From the NCBI RefSeq assembly GCF_040066175.1, contig NZ_JBEAAM010000022.1:1-64000 (forward strand): 64,000 nucleotides of DNA, in the 5' to 3' direction. The DNA comes from Solimonas sp040066175 (lineage in GTDB: Bacteria; Pseudomonadota; Gammaproteobacteria; Nevskiales; Nevskiaceae). Below are positions 54,988 through 63,716 of the stretch, piece by piece (the first letter of the stretch is position 1; every line of letters begins with the position of its first letter). A program made the translations under genes and the position numbers. Under the pieces are notes generated by a model. It saw only the letters and a program-made list of their open reading frames with translations, ran no database searches and was not told the origin of the DNA.

Positions 54988-55059
54988 CTCCGCCGCGTTC
55001 GTCGCCGCGTTCGTCGCCGCGGGCAACATCGTGCACCGGCGGCCTTAGAATCGGGGCGC

Positions 55060-56094
55060 ATGCAAGACATCCTGCTGCGGCTGGCCCGGTCCGTCTCCGA
55101 TGCCCAGGAGCTGGAGGGATTGACGCGCCCGTTGCTGGAACTGCTGGAGGCCGTCACCGGACTGGAATCGACCTACCTGACGACGATCGACGAAGCGGCC
55201 GGCGTGCAGCACGTCCTGTTCTCGCGCAACACCAGCCGCATGCAGATTCCAGAAGGTCTGTCGGTGCCCTGGGGCGACACCCTGTGCAAGCGCGCCCTCG
55301 ACGAGAACCTGCCGTACTGCGCGGACGTGGCGGCTCACTGGGGCGACTCGGACGCGGCCCGTGCGCTCGGCATTCAGACCTACCTGAGCCAGCCGGTGCG
55401 CACCGCGGACGGCCAGCTGTACGGCACGCTGTGCGCGGCCAGCCCGCGCAAGGTCGAGATCAGGTCGGACACCCTGAAGATCCTCGGCCTGTTCGCGCAG
55501 CTGATCGCCCACCAGGTGGACCGCGAACGGGCCGTGCGCGAGATGCGCAAGGCCCATGCGGAACTGACGGCGCACGCGCTGACCGATGCGCTCACCGGCG
55601 TCGCCAACCGGCGCGCGCTGGAAATCGAGCTGCGCCGCAGGCTCGGCGCCGCGCAGCCCGCCGGCAGAACCCTGCAGGTCGCGTTCATCGATCTCGACGG
55701 CTTCAAGGCGATCAACGACCGCCACGGCCATGACGTCGGCGACCGCTTCCTCATCCACATCGCCAAGCGCCTGCAGGCGACGATGCAGCCCGGTGACTTC
55801 GTCGCGCGCAATGGCGGCGACGAGTTCGTCGTCGTCACCACCGGCTGCGACGACGATGCCCTGCGGCGGCAGCTCGAAGCCGCGACGACCGGGCGTTTCG
55901 AATACGGCGAGGTCGTCATCGACTATCCCGGCGCGAGCGTCGGCGTGGTCCACGCCGAGCCCGGCGAATCCGATGTCGCCACGCTGCTGCGCCGCGCCGA
56001 CGCGGCGATGTATGCGGTCAAGAAGTCGCGGTCGCCGTCACGGCGCCGGACCGACCGCGAGGACGCAGCGGCACGGCGCCGCAACGGCCCCTGA
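55060..56094 (+). CDS. GAF-GGDEF diguanylate cyclase
   Basis: Protein of 344 aa. N-terminal GAF domain (about 10-160) and C-terminal GGDEF domain (about 175-330) with RNGGDEFVVV, so c-di-GMP synthesis is likely. The inhibitory RxxD site before it reads QPGD, i.e. the Arg is lost and product inhibition is probably weak. The Arg/Ser-rich basic tail is unconserved. It follows the ACP gene after 72 bases containing a short CCGCGTTCGTCG tandem repeat. Confidence 0.88.
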   Translation: MQDILLRLARSVSDAQELEGLTRPLLELLEAVTGLESTYLTTIDEAAGVQHVLFSRNTSRMQIPEGLSVPWGDTLCKRALDENLPYCADVAAHWGDSDAARALGIQTYLSQPVRTADGQLYGTLCAASPRKVEIRSDTLKILGLFAQLIAHQVDRERAVREMRKAHAELTAHALTDALTGVANRRALEIELRRRLGAAQPAGRTLQVAFIDLDGFKAINDRHGHDVGDRFLIHIAKRLQATMQPGDFVARNGGDEFVVVTTGCDDDALRRQLEAATTGRFEYGEVVIDYPGASVGVVHAEPGESDVATLLRRADAAMYAVKKSRSPSRRRTDREDAAARRRNGP

Positions 56095-56125
56095 TCGGAT
56101 CACCCGGTCGCGGGCGCCGGCCGGG

Positions 56126-56593
56126 TCAGTAGGGACGGCCGTCCTTGTGCCGGAATCCGCCGCCGCGGCCCGAATAGCGTCCGGCATCGAACTTCAGGTC
56201 GATGTCCGGGTACTCGCCGTGATCGGCGTCGTCGCGGCTGCCGACGACCAGCAGCACGGCGTCGCGCCCGGAGCGGTTCTGGAAATGATGGCCGTCGCGC
56301 ACGCCGGCCTTGAACCCGGCGCAGTCGCCGACGCCCAGGACCTCCTCGCCGGCGTCGGTGACCATCACGACCTCACCCTCGATCACGTAGGCGAACTCGT
56401 CCTCGTGCGAATGCCAGTGGCGCTGGCTCGACCACGCACCGGGCGGCAGGCGCACGAGGTTGACGCCAAACTGGGTCAGGCCGGCGGCGTCGCCGAGCTT
56501 GACCCAGCTGCGCGTGCGGCAGGGTTCGTCGTAGGGCGCGGGATAACGGGTGCCGGTTGCGCGCGGCGCGGCGGACGGATCGATTTTCGGCAT
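56126..56593 (-). CDS. Cupin-domain protein
   Basis: A 155-aa single cupin: QRHWHSHEDEFAYVIEGEVV carries the metal ligands (HWHxHxxE) and GDCAGFKAGVRDGHHFQN the second motif with His. The tail KFDAGRYSGRGGGFRHKDGR is typical of a common proteobacterial cupin group of unknown substrate. ATG 56593 lies 79 bases from the divergent MutS-like gene. Confidence 0.82.
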   Translation of the reverse strand: MPKIDPSAAPRATGTRYPAPYDEPCRTRSWVKLGDAAGLTQFGVNLVRLPPGAWSSQRHWHSHEDEFAYVIEGEVVMVTDAGEEVLGVGDCAGFKAGVRDGHHFQNRSGRDAVLLVVGSRDDADHGEYPDIDLKFDAGRYSGRGGGFRHKDGRPY

Positions 56594-56672
56594 GACGGCT
56601 TCCGGAATGCGGCGCGGCGATTCTACGCCGCGGTTTCCGCCGACGTGCGTGCAATGCCAAGATCGCGGGGTC

Positions 56673-58208
56673 ATGCCGGACTTCAGCATCCTGTTTCCGC
56701 AGCCGGACACGCCGCTGCCCGAACCTGGCAGCGAGCTGCCGGCACTGTTCCGCGATCTGAATCTCGACCAGCTCGTCGCCCGCCTCAACGCCGGCCGCGA
56801 GGACTACCGGCTCGCGGAGTTCTTCGAAGCACCGCTCGCCGACCCCGCCGTGGTGCATCACCGGCACGAGATCCTGCGCGCGCTGGAAGACGACAGGCTC
56901 GCGGACATGCTGCGCGGCTTCGCGGCGGACATGCGCGCGGTGCGCGCGCTGCAGGCGCGCGCCCACGGCGCACACGATGATCACGAGCAGCAGGGCCACA
57001 TCCTCGACGCGGCCTGCCGCTACTGCACGGCCGTCGAGCGGCTCGATGCCGGCCTCGGCGCGCGCAGCCTGACCGCCGCCGGGTTGCGCGCGCTGCAGGC
57101 GCATCTGGCCGGCTATCTCGGCTCATCCGCCTATCGCACGCTCGCGTCGGCGGCGCGCGCCGCACGCGCGGCGCTGGACGCGGTTCGCTTCGGACTGTTG
57201 CTCGACGGCAGCCGCGTGACGGTCCTGCCGCCCGGAGACGAAGCGGAGTACAGCGGCGTGATCGAGCAGACCTTTGCGCGCTTCCGCAACGACGGTGCCA
57301 TGCCGGAGCCGGTCACCCGCCCCGAACCCGAGCGGATGAATCATGTCGAGTCGCAGATCGTGCAACGGGTCGCGCGTCTGCACCCGCAGGCCTTCGCGGC
57401 GCTGGCCGCATTCGCCGCCGCGCACGCCGACTGCATCGATCCGCTGCTGGCGCGCTGCGACCGCGAGTTGCAGTTCTACCTTGCGTGGATCGATCTGCTC
57501 GCGCCGCTGCGCACCGCGGGGCTGCCGTTCTGCTACCCGGAGCTGGCCGGCATTTCCAGCGAACTGCAGGTCGGGGACGGGTTCGACATCGTGCTGGCGG
57601 CGCAGCGGGTCGCCGAAGGCGCCGATGTGGTGTGCAACGACGTGTCGCTCGCCGGCGCCGAACGGATCCTGGTGATCTCCGGCCCCAACCAGGGCGGCAA
57701 GACCACCTTCGCACGCATGATCGGCCAGCTGCACTGGCTGGCGCGGCTCGGCCTGACCCTGCCGGGGACGCGCGTGCGGCTGCCGCTGTGCGACCGGATC
57801 TTCACCCATTTCGAGCGCCAGGAGGACATCGCCAACCTGCGCGGCCGGCTGGAAGACGACCTGCTGCGCGTCCGCGACATCCTCGACCGCGCGACACCGG
57901 CGAGCCTGGTCGTCGTCAACGAGATCTTCTCGTCCACGACCGCCGCCGACGCGGTCGATCTGGGCCGCCGCGTGCTCGCCGAACTGTCGCGGCGCGGCCC
58001 GCGCGTCGTCTGGGTCACCTTCCTCGACGAACTGACCGCCTTCGACGACAGGACCGTGAGCATGGTCGGCGGCGTGCGCGCGGACGACGTCGCGGTCCGC
58101 ACCTTCCGCTTCGAGCGGCGGCCGGCCGACGGCCTGGCCTATGCCGCCGCGATCGCGCGCAAGTACGGCCTGACGCGCGCACAGCTGCTCGAGCGCATCC
58201 GCTCATGA
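56673..58208 (+). CDS. MutS-family ATPase, N-terminally reduced, first of pair
   Basis: Protein of 511 aa holding a MutS core/lever helical region (about 60-320) and the ATPase (about 325-505): Walker A SGPNQGGKTTFARM, Walker B-like VVVNEIFSSTTAADAV, DLGRRVLAEL, and RRGPRVVWVTFLDEL. The mismatch-reading N-terminal and connector domains of MutS are missing, and there is no Smr domain, so it is neither MutS1 nor MutS2. It is coupled by ATGA to a second related gene. Confidence 0.82.
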   Translation: MPDFSILFPQPDTPLPEPGSELPALFRDLNLDQLVARLNAGREDYRLAEFFEAPLADPAVVHHRHEILRALEDDRLADMLRGFAADMRAVRALQARAHGAHDDHEQQGHILDAACRYCTAVERLDAGLGARSLTAAGLRALQAHLAGYLGSSAYRTLASAARAARAALDAVRFGLLLDGSRVTVLPPGDEAEYSGVIEQTFARFRNDGAMPEPVTRPEPERMNHVESQIVQRVARLHPQAFAALAAFAAAHADCIDPLLARCDRELQFYLAWIDLLAPLRTAGLPFCYPELAGISSELQVGDGFDIVLAAQRVAEGADVVCNDVSLAGAERILVISGPNQGGKTTFARMIGQLHWLARLGLTLPGTRVRLPLCDRIFTHFERQEDIANLRGRLEDDLLRVRDILDRATPASLVVVNEIFSSTTAADAVDLGRRVLAELSRRGPRVVWVTFLDELTAFDDRTVSMVGGVRADDVAVRTFRFERRPADGLAYAAAIARKYGLTRAQLLERIRS

Positions 58209-59785
58209 GACCGCATCTGATGTTCGCCGACCGCGACTTCGAGCTGCCGTGGCCCGGCCCGCGCGCCGCCGCGGCCGCACCGCCGGCCGCCTGGGAAACG
58301 GCGCTGAGCGACGATCTGGCGCTGACGACGCTCGAGCGGACGATGGCCGGCGAGGACGCCTTCCTGCTCGCCGTCGCGCGGCGCGCACTGCGCGACGCCG
58401 TGCACAACGACGCCGCGGTGATCCGCCACCGCCAGGACGTGCTGCGCGACTTCCTGCGCATGCCGCAACTGGCCGAAACGCTGTACGCGCTGGTGACCGA
58501 CGCGCTCGAACGCAAGCGCCGGCGCCATTTCACGCTCGGCACGCTGCAGCGCTATCCCGGTTCGGCCCTGCACTGGGCGGTGCAGGTGCTGCAGCTGTTC
58601 ATCGACGCGCTGCGCGAGCTGCGCGACCTGGGCCGCCTGCATGCGCACGACTGCCGGTCGGCGGGCCTGCGCGAACTGTTCGCGACCCTGGAGCGCGAAC
58701 TCGACGACGACTACCTCGCACAGGTCGGCCGCCAGCTCGACGAGCTGCGCTTCGAGCACGGCCTGCTGGTCGGCGCGCGCCTTGGACCGGGCAACATCAG
58801 TGCCGGCCACGCGCTGCTGCGGCCGCACGACCGCCGCTCGCTGCTCGACCGCCTGACCCAGGCGCTCGATCCGCGCACGCGGAGCAACAGCTTCGTGCTG
58901 GACCCGCGTGACGAGCAGGGCTTCACGATCCTCGGCGAGCTGCGCGACCGCGCGGTGGCCCGCGCCGCCGCCGCCTGCACGCAGGCTGCCGAGCACATCG
59001 CCGGCTTCTTCGCCGCGGCGCGCGCCGAACTCGGCTTCCATGTCGGCTGCCTGCGCCTGCACGCCGTGCTCACGCAGCTGGACGTGCCGCTGTGCTTTCC
59101 CGATCCCGAACCGGCCGGTTCGCTGCGGATGCAACTCAGCGAGCTGCGCGATCCCTGCCTCGCGCTGACGCTCGGTACACCGGTGGTCGGCAGCACGCTG
59201 CGACTCGACGACCGCCGCCTGGTCGTCATCACCGGCGCCAACCGCGGCGGCAAGTCCAGCTTTCTGCGCGGTCTGGGCGTCGCGCAGCTGATGATGCAGA
59301 GCGGAATGTTCGTCGCCGCCGCATCCTGCGCGCTCGAAGTCTGCAGCGGCCTGTACACGCACTTCCGCCGCGAGGAGGACCGCTCGATGCAGCACGGCAA
59401 GCTCGACGAGGAACTGGCGCGCCTGAGCGGGCTGGTCGATCACCTGCGGCCCGGCTCGCTGCTGCTGAGCAACGAGTCCTTCGCCTCGACCAACGAGCGC
59501 GAGGGCGCCGAGATCGGCCACCAGGTGCTGCAGGCGCTGCGCGAACGCGGCGTCCGCGTCGTGCTGGTCACCCATCTCTGGGAACTGGCGCGCCGGCTGC
59601 AGGCCGAGTCGCGCGGCGACTGCGGCTTCGTGCGCGCCGAAGTCGGCGCCGACGGCGTCCCGACCTTCCGCGTGATCGAAGGCGCGCCGCAGCCGTCGAG
59701 CCACGGCCCGGAGCTGTACGACCGGCTTTTCGCCGGACGCGTACACGCGATCGAACACGCCACGGAAAACCAGCACCATGAATGA
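58205..59785 (+). CDS. MutS-family ATPase, N-terminally reduced, second of pair
   Basis: Protein of 526 aa of the same plan as its neighbour: helical region then ATPase with ITGANRGGKSSFLRGLG (Walker A), FRREEDRSMQHGKLDEEL, LLLSNESFASTNEREGAEIG (Walker B and D-loop) and VVLVTHLWELARRL. The two proteins are clearly paralogous but diverged, suggesting an obligate heterodimer like eukaryotic Msh pairs. Its end overlaps the MFS gene by eight bases. Confidence 0.82.
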   Translation: MRPHLMFADRDFELPWPGPRAAAAAPPAAWETALSDDLALTTLERTMAGEDAFLLAVARRALRDAVHNDAAVIRHRQDVLRDFLRMPQLAETLYALVTDALERKRRRHFTLGTLQRYPGSALHWAVQVLQLFIDALRELRDLGRLHAHDCRSAGLRELFATLERELDDDYLAQVGRQLDELRFEHGLLVGARLGPGNISAGHALLRPHDRRSLLDRLTQALDPRTRSNSFVLDPRDEQGFTILGELRDRAVARAAAACTQAAEHIAGFFAAARAELGFHVGCLRLHAVLTQLDVPLCFPDPEPAGSLRMQLSELRDPCLALTLGTPVVGSTLRLDDRRLVVITGANRGGKSSFLRGLGVAQLMMQSGMFVAAASCALEVCSGLYTHFRREEDRSMQHGKLDEELARLSGLVDHLRPGSLLLSNESFASTNEREGAEIGHQVLQALRERGVRVVLVTHLWELARRLQAESRGDCGFVRAEVGADGVPTFRVIEGAPQPSSHGPELYDRLFAGRVHAIEHATENQHHE

Positions 59786-61037
59786 ACACGCCCGGGACAC
59801 GCCGATGACCGCCAGCTCCGCGCCGCCACCACGCTGGCTCAACCGCACCGTTGCCGGCGCCGGCATCACCAGCGCGCTCGGTGATTTCTGCTACGAGACC
59901 ACGACCGTGATCCTGCCCGGCTTCCTCGCCGTGCTCGGCATCCCGGCCGCGGTGCTCGGCGTCATCGAAGGCACGGCGGACGCGGTGGCGAGCTTCACCA
60001 AGCTGCTGTCCGGCTACGTCGCCGACAAGCTCGGCCACCGCAAGCTGCTGGTCCTGGTCGGCTACGGCCTGACGCCGCTCGGCCAGGGGCTGATCGCGCT
60101 GGCCGCCGGCTGGCCGCTGATCCTGCTCGGCCGGCTGGTGTCGTGGTTCGGCAAGGGCCTGCGCGGGCCGCTGCGCGACGCCATCGTCATCCAGGCGGTG
60201 CGGCCCGAGACACGCGGGCGCGCGTTCGGCTTCCATCGCGCCGCCGACACGATCGGCGCGGTGCTCGGCCCGCTGCTCGGCGTGGGGCTGCTCGGCTGGG
60301 CACACGGGCTGGACTGGGACGATCCCGCCGGGCCGTTCCGCCTCGTGCTGTGGCTGTCGGTGATTCCCGGCGCGCTGGCCGTGCTCGCGTTCCTGACGCT
60401 GGTGCAGGATCCGCAGCACTCTCCCAATCCCGCACTGCGCCTGTTCAGCACGCTGCGCGGCCTGCCGCTGCGCTTCAAGCGCTATCTGGGCGCCGTCGGC
60501 CTGTTCGGCATCGGCGACTTCTCGCACAGCCTGCTGATCCTCGCGGCGACGCAGGCGCTGACGCCGGCCATGGGCGTCGTCCACGCCGCGCAGGTGGCGG
60601 GCCTGCTCTACGTCGGCCGCAACCTCGTGCAGGTCGCCCTGTCCTACCCGATCGGCGCCGCGGCGGATCGCCTCGGCCACCAGCCGGTTCTGGTAGCCGG
60701 CTACGTGCTCGGCACGCTGACGGCGCTGCTCACCGCGCTGGCGTTCTGGCTGCGGATCGACGCGCTGGCCGTGTGGTGCGTGATCTTCGTCGTCGCCGGC
60801 CTGTACGTCGCCGTCCAGGAGGCGCTGGAATCCACCGTCACCGCCGCGATGGTCCCGTCCGACCGGCTGGCGACCGGCTACGGCGCGCTGGGGACGGTCA
60901 ACGGCGGCGCCAAGTTCCTGTCCAGCGCGACCGTCGGCGTGGTCTGGACCGCCGCCTCGCCGGTCCTCGGCTTCGGCCTGGCGGCGCTGCTGATGGCGGC
61001 CGGCACCGCGGCGCTGGCACGCGTGCAGCGGCACTGA
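59778..61037 (+). CDS. Major facilitator superfamily transporter
   Basis: Protein of 419 aa with 12 predicted helices and the MFS loop YVADKLGHRKLLVLVGYGLT (motif A) and its repeat AADRLGHQPVLVAG. ITSALGDFCYETTTVILPGF near the start is typical of a subgroup of uncharacterised bacterial MFS proteins. A later ATG (59805) may be the true start. Overlap with the second MutS-like gene suggests co-expression. Confidence 0.85.
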   Translation: MNEHARDTPMTASSAPPPRWLNRTVAGAGITSALGDFCYETTTVILPGFLAVLGIPAAVLGVIEGTADAVASFTKLLSGYVADKLGHRKLLVLVGYGLTPLGQGLIALAAGWPLILLGRLVSWFGKGLRGPLRDAIVIQAVRPETRGRAFGFHRAADTIGAVLGPLLGVGLLGWAHGLDWDDPAGPFRLVLWLSVIPGALAVLAFLTLVQDPQHSPNPALRLFSTLRGLPLRFKRYLGAVGLFGIGDFSHSLLILAATQALTPAMGVVHAAQVAGLLYVGRNLVQVALSYPIGAAADRLGHQPVLVAGYVLGTLTALLTALAFWLRIDALAVWCVIFVVAGLYVAVQEALESTVTAAMVPSDRLATGYGALGTVNGGAKFLSSATVGVVWTAASPVLGFGLAALLMAAGTAALARVQRH

Positions 61038-61065
61038 CCGGATCCGCGGCCAGGGGGTCCGGGCT

Positions 61066-61426
61066 TCAGACGCTCTTCAGGGGATTGCGCCAGCGGACCG
61101 CCGGGGAGCGAGCGAAATCGGCGTCGGTCGAGCACAGCTCCAGCCCGTGTTCCACGGCGTGCGCGGCGGCGAGCAGTCCACCGAGCACGGCGCCGTGCCT
61201 TGCCGTCGGATGCGGAATCCAGACGTTGCGCAGACTCAGCCATTCGACGACCTGATCCCAGGCCCGTTCGATGGTCAGCGGCCGGCCGAACACGCGCGCG
61301 TTGGACTGATGCGCAGGAATCCGAGCAGAGGCTGGGCCGCGGCAGACCGATGCGGTGCGTGCCGCGCCCACGCAGCCGCCGCAGGCGAACCGCGACGTCG
61401 TCACTCAGAGTCAACGTGGTGCGCAT
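61066..61426 (-). pseudogene. Decayed vapBC toxin-antitoxin remnant
   Basis: From ATG 61426, MRTTLTLSDDVAVRLRRL is the start of a VapB-type antitoxin, then the frame breaks. In another frame the sequence jumps to the middle of a PIN-domain toxin: ARVFGRPLTIERAWDQVVEW, RNVWIPHPTARHGAVLGGLL, then AVEHGLELCSTDADFARSPA to the end. The toxin N-terminus with its first catalytic Asp and the segment before AVEHGL are deleted. Both genes are dead. Confidence 0.78.
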
Positions 61427-61523
61427 GCATCGGTTCTCAAACATCATGATGTGCGCCGCAAGCGCACACTGTGGTGTTCGTGGATGCGCGTCCAGCCCGG
61501 CGCCGCGGCCCGATGGACCCCCG

Positions 61524-61994
61524 TCAAAGCCGTAGCGTCGCAGCCAGGCGCTGCGGATGCAGCAGCAGATCGAGCGCGTCGGTGATGTCGCGCACCGCGA
61601 GGTGCGCGTGACGCAGCAGGTCGGGCGCGACGCCCTCGGGGCCGATCACCGCGACGGTCAGGTCGGCAAGCCACATCATCGCGATGTCGTTCTGGCCGTT
61701 GCCGATGGCGACGACCCCGGTCTTGCCCGACAGCCAGCGCGCCTTGTCGCGGCCGCTGCGCACCGTTTCGACCGCGACCGGCAGCTCCGCCAGCGCCGCG
61801 CGCGCGGTGCCGTAGGTGTCGCTGGTCAGCACGGTGATGCGCAGCCGGTCGGCGAGTTGGTGCAGCCGCTCGGCGACACCCGGCAGCAGTGCGCCGTCGA
61901 GCGCCAGCGTGCCGTTGAAGTCGCAGACCAGATCGGTGAACTCGCGCACGCCGCGCTCGGGGATCTGCACGCGGATGCCGCCGGCCGCGCTCAT
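61524..61994 (-). CDS. HAD-family hydrolase (soluble P-type-ATPase-like)
   Basis: Protein of 156 aa: VCDFNGTLALDG is HAD motif I (nucleophile Asp, with Asn at +2 in place of the usual acid/base Asp), TVLTSDTYG motif II, KARWL the Lys, and AIGNGQNDIAMM motif IV. A compact HAD without cap, like the 'soluble P-type ATPase' group; a phosphatase for a small substrate is likely, but the Asn at +2 is unusual. It starts one base before the eno stop. Confidence 0.78.
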   Translation of the reverse strand: MSAAGGIRVQIPERGVREFTDLVCDFNGTLALDGALLPGVAERLHQLADRLRITVLTSDTYGTARAALAELPVAVETVRSGRDKARWLSGKTGVVAIGNGQNDIAMMWLADLTVAVIGPEGVAPDLLRHAHLAVRDITDALDLLLHPQRLAATLRL

Positions 61995-61995
61995 C

Positions 61996-63306
61996 TCAGC
62001 CCCCGCGGGCTTTCGCGGCGCAAAAGCCGCCGGCGGCGGCGAAGCGGCGTCCGGCGTACTGCGCCGCGCCGCCCAGCGCCTCCTCGATGCGCAGCAACTG
62101 GTTGTACTTGGCGAGCCGCTCGCCGCGCGCCGGCGCGCCGGTCTTGATCTGCGCGGCGGCCGTCGCCACGGCGAGATCGGCGATGAAGTCGTCGGCGGTC
62201 TCGCCGGAACGGTGACTGATCACCGTGCCGTAACCGGCAGCCTGCGCGACCGCGATCGCCTCCAGCGTCTCGGTGACGGTGCCGATCTGGTTGAGCTTGA
62301 TCAGCGCCGCGCTGGCGATGTTCTGTGCGATCGCGCGGCGGATGATCGCCGGGTTGGTGCAGAAGTTGTCGTCGCCGACCAGCTGCACCTGCGCGCCGAG
62401 CCGTGCGCTGATCAGCGCCCAGCCTTTCGCGTCGTTCTCGGCGACGCCGTCCTCGATCGACCAGATCGGGAACTGGCGCAGCCAGTCCGCGTACAGATCG
62501 ACCATCTGTTCCGACGTGCGCGTACGCACCGCGCCGCCGCGGAAGACATACAGGCCGCCTTCGTAGAACTCGCTCGCCGCCGGATCGAGCGCCAGCACGA
62601 CGTCCTTGCCGGGCTTGAGTCCGGCGTGTGCGACCGCTTCCAGAATCAGTTCGATGGCGGCGACGTCGGCGTCGAGGTCGGGCGCGAAGCCGCCTTCGTC
62701 GCCGACCGCGGTGCACAGGCCGCGACGCTTGAGCAGCGCCTTGAGCGCGTGATAGGTCTCGGCGCCGTAACGCAGCGCCTCGGCGAACGTCGGCGCACCG
62801 ACCGGCGCGATCATGAACTCCTGCAAGGTGACGGTGTTGTCGGCATGGGCGCCGCCGTTGAGCACGTTGAACATCGGCACCGGCAGCAGCGGCGCGGACT
62901 CCGCGACCAGCGTCTCGTACAGCGCGCGGCCGCGGCTCGCCGCGATGGCGCGCGCCAGGGCCATCGACACGCCCAGCATCGCGTTGGCGCCGAGGTTCGC
63001 CTTGGTCGGCGTGTCGTCCAGCTCGATCAAGCGGCGGTCGATCTCGGCCTGCACCGGTTCGAGGCCGTGCAGCTCGCGGCCGATGGTCTGGTTGACGTGC
63101 GCGACGGCCTTGCGCACCCCCTTGCCGCCGTAGCGCTCACGCTCGCCGTCGCGCAGCTCGACCGCCTCGCGCTCGCCGGTCGAGGCACCGGACGGCACGG
63201 CGGCGCGGCCGAAGCTGCCGTCACGCAGGCGCAGGTCCACCTCGACGGTCGGATTGCCGCGCGAGTCGAGGATCTCGCGGGCGTGGATCGAAGCGATCGC
63301 GCTCAT
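61996..63306 (-). CDS. eno: Enolase
   Basis: 2-phosphoglycerate dehydratase of glycolysis, 436 aa. SRGNPTVEVDLRLRDG, GASTGEREAVELRDG, GDEGGFAP, LALDPAASEFYE, SIEDGVAENDAKGW, VGDDNFCTN, catalytic Lys in IKLNQIGTVTET and SHRSGETADDF are present, so it should be active. The second metal site reads DPAAS rather than DVAAS and the third VGDDNFCTN rather than VGDDLFVTN, minor departures. It lies downstream of DUF190 and crcB, all leftward. Enolase is the classical fluoride-inhibited enzyme. Confidence 0.94.
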   Translation of the reverse strand: MSAIASIHAREILDSRGNPTVEVDLRLRDGSFGRAAVPSGASTGEREAVELRDGERERYGGKGVRKAVAHVNQTIGRELHGLEPVQAEIDRRLIELDDTPTKANLGANAMLGVSMALARAIAASRGRALYETLVAESAPLLPVPMFNVLNGGAHADNTVTLQEFMIAPVGAPTFAEALRYGAETYHALKALLKRRGLCTAVGDEGGFAPDLDADVAAIELILEAVAHAGLKPGKDVVLALDPAASEFYEGGLYVFRGGAVRTRTSEQMVDLYADWLRQFPIWSIEDGVAENDAKGWALISARLGAQVQLVGDDNFCTNPAIIRRAIAQNIASAALIKLNQIGTVTETLEAIAVAQAAGYGTVISHRSGETADDFIADLAVATAAAQIKTGAPARGERLAKYNQLLRIEEALGGAAQYAGRRFAAAGGFCAAKARGG

Positions 63307-63323
63307 GGCCGTCGTCTCCGCGC

Positions 63324-63716
63324 CTACATCTCGGACGCCATCAAGCGTTCCCATTCGTCCTTGTGCGCCCCGGCGATGCCGAAGCGCGTGGGACCGATGA
63401 CGTAGAAGATCGACAGCTGCTCGGCCTCCACCGCGTCGAGCAGACGGTTGGCCTCCGCCTCGCGGCAGACGAAGCGGATCTCCACGGGCATGTCGCCGGC
63501 CAGCTCCCAGAAGTGCTGCTCGTGTAGCACGCCGTGGCGGCCGAATCCGGCGATGCCGCGGTAGGCCGATCCGCCGTGGATACCGAGCCGGCGCGCCGTC
63601 TGCAGCAGCCACTCGTACACCAGCGTGTGCCGGTGCTTGCGGTTCTCGTGCACCAGGAAACGCAGGAAGACGCCTTCGATCGAGTGCGCGCGCCAGTCGC
63701 GTCCGGGTTCGTTCAT
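63324..63716 (-). CDS. DUF190 protein, CrcB partner
   Basis: A 130-aa DUF190 protein: YEWLLQTARRLGIHGGSAYR with GIAGFGRHGVLHEQ is typical, as is IRFVCREAEANRLLDAV, a ferredoxin-like, PII-related fold. The family nearly always sits beside crcB and is thought to modulate the fluoride channel. ATG 63716 overlaps the end of crcB by four bases. Confidence 0.88.
   Translation of the reverse strand: MNEPGRDWRAHSIEGVFLRFLVHENRKHRHTLVYEWLLQTARRLGIHGGSAYRGIAGFGRHGVLHEQHFWELAGDMPVEIRFVCREAEANRLLDAVEAEQLSIFYVIGPTRFGIAGAHKDEWERLMASEM

Noticed and set aside
56600..56672. Fluoride riboswitch before the first MutS-like gene
   Set aside because: GGCGATTCTACGCC only superficially resembles the first stem; the conserved second stretch (TGATGxCxxCTGC type) is absent.
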